From: Lentzea sp.
GTDB taxonomy: Bacteria > Actinomycetota > Actinomycetes > Mycobacteriales > Pseudonocardiaceae
Assembly (NCBI GenBank): GCA_030146905.1
Contig: JASLAV010000888.1
Coordinates: 1-5,135 of the forward strand
Direction: 5' to 3'
DNA: 5,135 nt
Both the position numbers and the translations under genes were made by a program. Every line of letters starts with the position of its first letter. Position 1 is the stretch's first letter. The notes below the pieces were generated by a model. That model had not been told where the DNA came from and did not search any database. It saw only the letters and a program-made list of their open reading frames with translations. Positions 1-4,108 of this stretch are shown piece after piece.

Positions 1-41
1 TGTGGCTGTTTTATTGTTGTTCGCGAAAGACAGCACGACTG

Positions 42-114
42 GCGGATGTAGCGCTGTTGGTAGCGAATCACATTGCCATGGTGAGGGTCGCGATTTCGTG
101 TCTCGTCATCCGCT
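42..114 (+). pseudogene. Degenerate mirror copy of tRNA-Gly(GCC)
   Basis: These 73 bases match the intact tRNA-Gly at 156-228 (opposite strand) at 67 positions with no indels. In standard tRNA numbering the six changes are A14 to T, C25 to T's counterpart A, C31 to A, A38 to T, G53 to T and A58 to T. They break the U8-A14 and T54-A58 tertiary pairs, the 10-25 pair of the D stem, the 31-39 pair of the anticodon stem and the near-universal 53-61 pair of the T stem. The GCC anticodon and both sides of the acceptor stem are untouched. A folded, charged tRNA is unlikely. It is either a dead duplicate or, quite possibly, not in the genome at all (see the palindrome entry). Confidence 0.6.
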
Positions 115-122
115 CTCCATAT

Positions 123-147
123 GGCCGGTGGCCTGTGGACACCGGCC
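123..147. terminator. GC-rich hairpin downstream of tRNA-Gly, possible terminator
   Basis: GGCCGGTG (123-130) and CACCGGCC (140-147) form a perfect 8-bp stem around a 9-base loop. It begins 9 bases beyond the 3' end of the minus-strand tRNA, where an intrinsic terminator would be expected. No T-run follows on either strand, which is common for actinobacterial terminators but leaves the call weak. The hairpin is also the centre of the large palindrome. If the left arm is an artefact, half of this stem is too. Confidence 0.4.
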
Positions 148-155
148 TTCTGGAG

Positions 156-228
156 AGCGGATGACGAGACTCGAACTCGCGACCCTCACCTTGGCAAGGT
201 GATGCGCTACCAACTGCGCTACATCCGC
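156..228 (-). tRNA. tRNA-Gly, anticodon GCC
   Basis: Read on the minus strand, 73 bases fold into a complete cloverleaf. The acceptor stem is GCGGATG with CATCCGC, the D stem GCGC/GCGC, and the D loop AGTTGGTA with A14 and G18G19. The anticodon stem is TCACC/GGTGA around the loop TTGCCAA (anticodon GCC, reading GGC and GGU). The T arm GCGAG-TTCGAGT-CTCGT has the invariant T54, T55, C56, A58 and G53-C61. The discriminator base is U73. The genomic bases after it are CTCCA, so CCA does not directly follow position 73 and must be added after transcription, as for many actinobacterial tRNAs. The neighbouring minus-strand protein gene ends 38 bases upstream, so the tRNA may be read from its own promoter or through from that gene. 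Confidence 0.95.
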
Positions 229-252
229 CTGTCGTGCTGTCTTACGCGAACA

Positions 253-258
253 ACTATA
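253..258 (-). promoter_or_regulatory. Candidate -10 element for tRNA-Gly
   Basis: On the minus strand the hexamer TATAGT lies 24 bases before the tRNA 5' end. It fits the TANNNT pattern of housekeeping actinobacterial promoters and would give a leader of about 17 bases, to be removed by RNase P. I see no convincing -35 hexamer 16-18 bases upstream, where the 3' end of the preceding gene lies. The mirror arm has TATTGT at the matching position (12-17). Confidence 0.35.
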
Positions 259-266
259 CAACAGCC

Positions 267-716
267 TCAGACGGCGTCTCGACCGGGGGGTTCCAAGCCG
301 GCCAACAACTGATCTACCTCGTCCAACTGCTCCTTGGGCCAGCGCCACTCCCACAGCGCCCGCACCTTGGGCAGCACGTCGACCGGTAACCACGCGGCGA
401 CTTCCTCGCGCAGGTCCCAGTCGTCGAACACGTGCTCGTAGAAGCTGATCAGCGCGGCGTTCTCCAGGAACTGCTCGGGCTGGTGGAAGCACCAGTGCGC
501 GAACCCGTACGCGCGCCGCAGCACGTCGTCGTCCTGCTCGCGGTGCGCCTCCATCGCCAGCTGTGACAGCTCGGAGAAGAAGACGTGGCAGGACCACTCC
601 TCGGTCATGGCGACATCGCGAAGTTCCGGCACGAGTGCCGTCGCCCGTTCCCGCCAGTCCACCACGAGGAGCAACGGTAGTCGTTGGACCTCGTCGCGCC
701 GACCGCCGACGCCCAC
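267..716 (-). CDS. Small acidic, Trp-rich protein of unassigned function
   Basis: This encodes a 149-residue soluble protein; I see no signal peptide, membrane segment or catalytic motif. It looks helical, acidic and rich in aromatics, with FAHWCFHQPEQF (residues 72-83), SFYEHVFDDWDLREEV (91-106) and LWEWRWPKEQLDEV (121-134). The style, short helices with a hydrophobic C-terminal core, resembles small DUF families found beside toxin or immunity genes, but I cannot name a family with confidence. I chose the GTG at 714-716 because a GAGG lies about 10 bases upstream and the protein then starts just before RRDEVQRLP. Another GTG (732-734) and the internal ATG at residue 37 (MTEEW) are alternatives. 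The latter would cut into what looks like a continuous helix (VDWRERATALVPELRDVAMTEEW). The gene is divergent from the ECF sigma factor and ends 38 bases before tRNA-Gly, so it may be co-transcribed with the tRNA. Confidence 0.7.
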   Translation of the reverse strand: MGVGGRRDEVQRLPLLLVVDWRERATALVPELRDVAMTEEWSCHVFFSELSQLAMEAHREQDDDVLRRAYGFAHWCFHQPEQFLENAALISFYEHVFDDWDLREEVAAWLPVDVLPKVRALWEWRWPKEQLDEVDQLLAGLEPPGRDAV

Positions 717-824
717 CTGTGACCGCCTCGTCACCGAAAGCGTTGCGCTGATCAGCCCACATCGATCGGATGGTCTTGTGTATCGACCTGTTCTCATCCA
801 GGGGCAGCTCTGGCCCCTTGTGGC
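717..824. promoter_or_regulatory. Divergent intergenic region between the small protein gene and the sigma factor gene
   Basis: These 108 bases must hold the promoters for both divergent genes, unless transcription starts further inside them. I see no clear -35/-10 pair of the housekeeping type, nor the GGAAC-type -35 that would suggest autoregulation by an ECF sigma factor. The one structural element is a small hairpin, annotated separately. Confidence 0.4.
800..818 (+). promoter_or_regulatory. Hairpin just upstream of the sigma factor start
   Basis: AGGGGC (800-805) and GCCCCT (813-818) form a perfect 6-bp stem with a 7-base loop. It ends 6 bases before the ATG at 825. If transcribed, it would occupy the place where a ribosome binding site should be, and no good Shine-Dalgarno sequence is otherwise visible. 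It could limit translation or be chance in GC-rich DNA. It would matter less if translation begins at the ATG at 840. Confidence 0.3.
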
Positions 825-2144
825 ATGTTGAGCGATGTGATGGTCGACGAGAACGAGGTCGACCGGGACCTGCTCGCCAGGGTGCGCGACGGAGACGACT
901 CGGCCTACGGCGAACTGTTCTCCCGGCACGCGGACGCGGTCCGCCGTTTCTCCCTCAGGCACGTCCGCGAGGCGGCCGAAGCCGATGACCTCACCGCCGA
1001 GGCGTTCTTCCGCATGCTTCAGGCGATCCGCCGCGGCAGCGGTCCCACCGACCACGTGCGCACGTACCTGCTGACCGTCGCGCGCCGGGTGGCGTGGGAG
1101 TGGAGCGGCCGGCGGCGGGACGTTCCGGTCGAGGACGAGGAGCTGAGCAGGCGGGCCGAGCCGGTGGCCGACAACGCCGCCAAGCGCGCCGAGCACACCC
1201 TGATCACCCGTGCCTTCTCCAGCCTGCCGGAACGGTGGCGGGTCGTGCTGTGGCGCGTCGAGGTGGAGGGCGAGCGCCCCGCCTCCGTGGCACCGCACTT
1301 CGGGCTTTCGCCGAACGCCATGTCGGCGTTGGCGCGGCGTGCGCGAGAGGGGCTGCGAGCGGCCTACCTGCAGGCGCACCTCGCCGTGGACGACGGGCGG
1401 TCGTCGTGTGCGGCGATCAGGGCCAAGCTCGGCACCTTCACCGCCGGCGGGGTCCAGGGCGTCGAGGAGCGCCGGATCCGCGCCCACCTGGACACCTGTT
1501 CGGCCTGCTCACAGCTCCACGACGAGCTGAACGAGGTCTGCGCGGCGCTGCGGGCCAACGCGGCGTTCCTGATCGTGCCGTCCACGCTCGGGCTGGCGTT
1601 CGCGGGCAAGGTGCTGCTCGGCAAGGCGAAGCTGGCCATCGCCGCCGCGTCGATCGCCACCATCGGCCTGGTCGGGACCGTGGCCACGGTGTTCTCCGAC
1701 GGGCCGGGCGTGGCGATGCTGCAGCCCGACCAGAACCCGGTGGTCCAGTCACTGCCCTCCGGCACGACCAGCGGGCACAGCCAGGAGCTCGTCCAGGCCC
1801 CGCTCGCACCGGGACAACAGCAGCAGCCGCAGCAGCAGCGGGAGAACGCCATCGCGCCGGCCGGGCACCGTCCCGCTTCCGAGACGCCGCGCAGGACGAC
1901 GTCCACCCCGCCGCCGGCCGTCGAGCAGGACCGCGAACCGGCGACCGAACGCGCGGAACCGGTCGCGAAGTCGTCGGCCCCCGCCTCCTCCGACGTCGAG
2001 ACGACCACGGAGACACCGCGCGGGATCAAGTCGCTGGACACGCCGTCCTCGTCGTCCCCGCCGCCTTCGTCCAGCTCGGCGCTCTGCCCTCCGCCCACGA
2101 CGTCGACGACGATCACGCTCTACCCGAAAGCGCAGACCGACTGA
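825..2144 (+). CDS. ECF sigma factor fused to a zinc-finger anti-sigma-like domain, membrane helix and exported tail
   Basis: The 439-residue protein has an RNA polymerase sigma factor of the ECF type at its N-terminus. Region 2 spans about residues 16-93 (core DDLTAEAFFRMLQAI, 54-68). Region 4 spans about 125-183, with the SLPERWRVVLW motif and a helix-turn-helix around 150-175. A zf-HC2/ZAS-type segment follows, with candidate zinc ligands C195, H221, C225 and C228 (H-x3-C-x2-C). A single transmembrane helix lies near 269-290. The last ~150 residues are low-complexity, rich in Pro, Ser, Thr and Gln, ending in Ser/Thr/Pro runs. With the sigma domains inside, the tail should lie outside the membrane. 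An ordinary ECF sigma factor is about 170-200 residues long; actinobacterial groups with C-terminal anti-sigma-like and membrane extensions are known, and this belongs to that kind. Activation presumably needs a conformational change or proteolytic release (inference). The start is uncertain: ATG 825 lacks a clear ribosome site, and ATG 840 (MVDENEV) is an alternative. No separate anti-sigma gene is adjacent. Confidence 0.92.
   Translation: MLSDVMVDENEVDRDLLARVRDGDDSAYGELFSRHADAVRRFSLRHVREAAEADDLTAEAFFRMLQAIRRGSGPTDHVRTYLLTVARRVAWEWSGRRRDVPVEDEELSRRAEPVADNAAKRAEHTLITRAFSSLPERWRVVLWRVEVEGERPASVAPHFGLSPNAMSALARRAREGLRAAYLQAHLAVDDGRSSCAAIRAKLGTFTAGGVQGVEERRIRAHLDTCSACSQLHDELNEVCAALRANAAFLIVPSTLGLAFAGKVLLGKAKLAIAAASIATIGLVGTVATVFSDGPGVAMLQPDQNPVVQSLPSGTTSGHSQELVQAPLAPGQQQQPQQQRENAIAPAGHRPASETPRRTTSTPPPAVEQDREPATERAEPVAKSSAPASSDVETTTETPRGIKSLDTPSSSSPPPSSSSALCPPPTTSTTITLYPKAQTD
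1815..1838 (+). repeat. Glutamine-codon (CAG) repeat inside the sigma factor tail
   Basis: Codons 331-338 read QQQQPQQQ, made of one CAA, six CAG and one central CCG. It lies in the exported low-complexity tail, so length changes by replication slippage would probably be tolerated. A useful place to look for strain variation. Confidence 0.8.
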
Positions 2145-2200
2145 GGTTCACCCACAAGGCTCATGCCGCGACCGGTACGGTTTGACCAAGACCGACTGAG
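2134..2200. repeat. 12-base direct repeat flanking the end of the sigma factor gene
   Basis: AGACCGACTGAG occurs at 2134-2145, covering the last codons and the stop of the sigma factor gene, and again at 2189-2200, just before the ribosome site of the next gene. The two starts are 55 bases apart. This may be a leftover of a short duplication or chance. I see no convincing terminator hairpin between the two copies, so read-through into the downstream gene is possible. Confidence 0.55.
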
Positions 2201-2203
2201 CGT

Positions 2204-2208
2204 GGGAG
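2204..2208 (+). promoter_or_regulatory. Ribosome binding site of the two-helix membrane protein
   Basis: GGGAG lies 9 bases before the ATG at 2218. This is a good Shine-Dalgarno position and supports that start. Confidence 0.6.
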
Positions 2209-2217
2209 ACGGGTGTC

Positions 2218-2655
2218 ATGACGCGGCTGGTGCGCGGTGCGGACGGGCGGATGTGGACTGTGCACAGCCGCATCGAGTGGCGCAACCCGGTGATCTCCGA
2301 TGACTTCGAGCACGACGTCAGCGGTGGTGCGCTGCCGGGCATCATGATGGCCGGCCTGCTGGTGGTCATGACGGTCGTGCTGATCGCGTGGACGCCGGAG
2401 CAGGTCGTCGTGCCCGCGTGGCTGATCCTCGCGCTGATCTTCCTGTTCCTGTTCTTCCCGGTCCGCTGGGCGCTGCGCCGGCCGCACACCCTGGTCGCGG
2501 AGAGCAAGGCCACGGCCGACGAGCTGCCACCCGAGCGGTGGATCGGCTCGGTCAGGGGCCCGCTCGCGGTGCGCCAGGAGGCCTCCAGGGTCGCCAGGAC
2601 GATCGAGATGCACTCGCTGCCCGACGTCGAAGGCCCGTTGCAGCCCGTCGACTGA
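2218..2655 (+). CDS. Small membrane protein with two transmembrane helices, unknown function
   Basis: A 145-residue protein with a hydrophilic N-terminus of about 38 residues. Two closely spaced hydrophobic helices follow: about 40-58 (LPGIMMAGLLVVMTVVLIAW) and 65-82 (VPAWLILALIFLFLFFPV). The loop between them, at WTPEQVV, is short. The basic stretch RWALRRPH (83-90) follows the second helix, placing both termini in the cytoplasm by the positive-inside rule. The C-terminal ~55 residues are soluble and contain WIGSVRGPLAVRQEASRVARTIE. I recognise no catalytic motif and cannot assign a family. A good ribosome site precedes the ATG. The gene stops 15 bases before the glycosylase start, so the two are probably co-transcribed and perhaps translationally coupled. 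That is a conserved-neighbour hint, not evidence of a role in DNA repair. Confidence 0.85.
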   Translation: MTRLVRGADGRMWTVHSRIEWRNPVISDDFEHDVSGGALPGIMMAGLLVVMTVVLIAWTPEQVVVPAWLILALIFLFLFFPVRWALRRPHTLVAESKATADELPPERWIGSVRGPLAVRQEASRVARTIEMHSLPDVEGPLQPVD

Positions 2656-2670
2656 TGCGACACTGGACCG

Positions 2671-3537
2671 GTGCCCGAGCTACCAGAGGTAGAAGCACTG
2701 GTCCACCACCTGCGTGAGAACGCGGTGGGCCGCACGGTGCACCGCGTCGACGTGGCGTCGCTGCAGGTGCTCAAGACGTTCGACCCGTCGTGGACAGCGC
2801 TGCACGGCCAGGAGGTCGTGGCCGCGCACCGGCACGGCAAGCACATCGACGTGGAGGTCGCCGACGGCCTGCACCTGGTCGTCCACCTCGCCCGCGCGGG
2901 CTGGCTGCGCTGGGCGGACACCATGTCGGCGCCGCCGCCCAAGCAGGGCCGCGGCCCGCTGGCGTTGCGCGTGCACCTCGGCCCGCCCGGTCAGGGCCCC
3001 GGTTTCGACCTGACGGAGGCCGGCACGAAGAAGGGCCTCGCGGCGTGGATCGTCCGCGACCCGCGGTCCATCGCGAGCGTCGCGCGCCTCGGCCCCGACG
3101 CGCTGGGTATCACCCGCACTCAGCTGGAAGACCTGTTCGCCGAGCGGACCGAGCGGCTCAAGACCTCGCTGACCGACCAGAGCCTGATCGCGGGCATCGG
3201 CAACGCCTACTCGGACGAGATCATGCACCTGGCGAGGCTCTCGCCGTACGCGACGACGGGGAAGCTCGACGAGGAGCAGCTCGACCGGCTGCACGAGGCC
3301 ATGCTCACCACGCTGACGGACGCGGTGGCTCGGTCCGTCGGGCAGGACGCGGCCCGGCTCAAGGGCGAGAAGCGCTCGGGGTTGCGGGTGCACGCGCGCA
3401 CGGGGCTGCCGTGTCCCGTCTGCGGTGACACCGTGCGCGAGGTGTCGTTCGCGGACAAGGCCTTCCAGTACTGCCCGAAGTGCCAGACCGGCGGCAAGCC
3501 GCTGGCCGACCGCCGGATGTCGCGCCTGCTCAAGTGA
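2671..3537 (+). CDS. Fpg/Nei family DNA glycosylase (formamidopyrimidine-DNA glycosylase type)
   Basis: A 288-residue base-excision-repair enzyme that should remove oxidised bases from DNA and nick the strand by beta/delta-elimination. After loss of the initiator residue the N-terminus is PELPEVEAL, giving the catalytic proline (Pro2) and glutamate (Glu3) of the family. The start is therefore firmly the GTG at 2671, although no strong ribosome site is seen. HGKH supplies the conserved lysine (K57). The helix-two-turn-helix has GIGNAYSDEI, with N178 as the DNA-phosphate contact. The C-terminal zinc finger uses C248, C251, C268 and C271. Two departures from textbook Fpg/Nei are visible. The zinc-finger Arg five residues before the third Cys is Lys (K263), and the usual HLxMSG intercalation loop reads HLARAG (72-77). 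It therefore belongs to a divergent actinobacterial branch, and substrate preference should not be assumed to be 8-oxoguanine. The gene overlaps the end of lutC by 8 bases, tail to tail. Confidence 0.93.
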   Translation: MPELPEVEALVHHLRENAVGRTVHRVDVASLQVLKTFDPSWTALHGQEVVAAHRHGKHIDVEVADGLHLVVHLARAGWLRWADTMSAPPPKQGRGPLALRVHLGPPGQGPGFDLTEAGTKKGLAAWIVRDPRSIASVARLGPDALGITRTQLEDLFAERTERLKTSLTDQSLIAGIGNAYSDEIMHLARLSPYATTGKLDEEQLDRLHEAMLTTLTDAVARSVGQDAARLKGEKRSGLRVHARTGLPCPVCGDTVREVSFADKAFQYCPKCQTGGKPLADRRMSRLLK

Positions 3538-4108
3538 CGATCAGGACCTCCAGGGTGCGGGGGCCGTGGACGCCCTCCACCCTGTTGAGCTCGATGTCGC
3601 TCGTCGCGGAGGGCCCGCTGATGAACGTCAACGGCCGCGTCGGTTCCAGCCGCTGCAACGCTTCCGGCACCGACGCCGCGATCTGGTCCGCCCGCACCAC
3701 GCACACGTGGTAGTCGGGCAGCAGGGTGAGCGCACGCCGTCCCTGGGCCACACCGCCGTCGAGGACGATCGTGCCGGTGTCCGCGATCGCCACGGCGCAC
3801 CCGGTCAGCACGCCGTCCGCCTGGTCCAGCTCCTCGATCGACAACGGCTCGCGCAACCACGTGACGCCGTCGGCCAGCCACTCGTCCGGCACGTCGGACG
3901 GCGCCACGATCCGCTTGCCCGCCAACGTCTTCAGCGCCTCCGGCACGTCCGTGACGGTGCGCACGACCGCGCGGTAGTCGGCGACCCGTTCGGCGAACAG
4001 CTCGACGCCACCGGAACCCTCGCGGTGGTAGCCGCGGACGACCGGCGCCGCCTGCGGAACCCGTGCCGCCCTGATCCGCCGGAGGATCTCTTCCTTCGCG
4101 CTAGCCAC
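3530..4108 (-). CDS. lutC: LutC, LUD-domain subunit of the lactate utilisation complex
   Basis: A 192-residue cytoplasmic protein of the LutC/YkgG family. With LutA and LutB it forms the iron-sulfur-dependent, non-flavin system that oxidises L-lactate to pyruvate. The LUD-domain signatures are clear: AVAIADTGTIVLDGG (105-119), GRRALTLLPDYHVCVV (123-138), and near the C-terminus ISGPSATSDIE (163-173) followed by GVHGPRTLEVLIV (179-191). Length is normal for the family (about 190-240). The start is the GTG at 4106-4108, preceded by a strong GGAGG seven bases upstream. It lies inside the end of lutB (overlap 4101-4108), which points to one transcript and coupled translation. Reading the frame further upstream would only run through lutB in the wrong frame. 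The 3' end overlaps the glycosylase gene by 8 bases. Confidence 0.95.
   Translation of the reverse strand: MASAKEEILRRIRAARVPQAAPVVRGYHREGSGGVELFAERVADYRAVVRTVTDVPEALKTLAGKRIVAPSDVPDEWLADGVTWLREPLSIEELDQADGVLTGCAVAIADTGTIVLDGGVAQGRRALTLLPDYHVCVVRADQIAASVPEALQRLEPTRPLTFISGPSATSDIELNRVEGVHGPRTLEVLIVT

Larger units (their letters stand above)
1..269. repeat. Large imperfect palindrome (inverted repeat, 134-base arms) containing a tRNA gene and its damaged mirror copy
   Basis: Positions 1-134 pair with 269-136 in antiparallel register (partner positions always add to 270), without a single gap. I count 15 mismatches: left-arm positions 3, 11, 15, 26, 40, 55, 66, 72, 79, 94, 99, 120, 122, 131 and 134. 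The arms are therefore about 89% complementary and separated by one base (135). The right arm holds tRNA-Gly and its upstream promoter region and ends at the stop codon of the neighbouring minus-strand gene. The left arm begins at the first base of the window, so the repeat may continue outside it. Every mismatch is a transversion, which argues for a fold-back chimeric read or assembly-end artefact. A genuine inverted duplication is the alternative. Confidence 0.9.

Noticed and set aside
151..155. Genome-encoded CCA end of tRNA-Gly
   Set aside because: The bases after the discriminator read CTCCA, so the CCA is displaced by two positions and is not a templated 3' end.
1..269. Linear-replicon telomere or terminal hairpin
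   Set aside because: Actinobacterial telomeres carry several short palindromes near terminal-protein genes. This is a single mirror image of a tRNA locus surrounded by ordinary chromosomal genes.
1..269. Integrated element attachment site at the tRNA
   Set aside because: An attachment duplication would be a short direct repeat of the tRNA 3' end next to an integrase gene. Here the repeat is inverted, covers the whole gene and its upstream flank, and no integrase is present.
121..312. Small plus-strand open frame across the tRNA region
   Set aside because: It runs antisense through tRNA-Gly and has no coding character.
717..1487. Minus-strand open frame continuing upstream of the small protein, through the sigma factor gene, to give a 406-residue protein
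   Set aside because: The extension is antisense to sigma region 2 and region 4, which have clear family motifs. Its translation is low-complexity and unlike the convincing C-terminal 149 residues.
1094..2185. Long alternative plus- and minus-strand open frames over the sigma factor
   Set aside because: They are Arg/Ala/Gly-rich frames of the kind GC-rich DNA produces opposite or offset from a real gene; no domain is visible in them.
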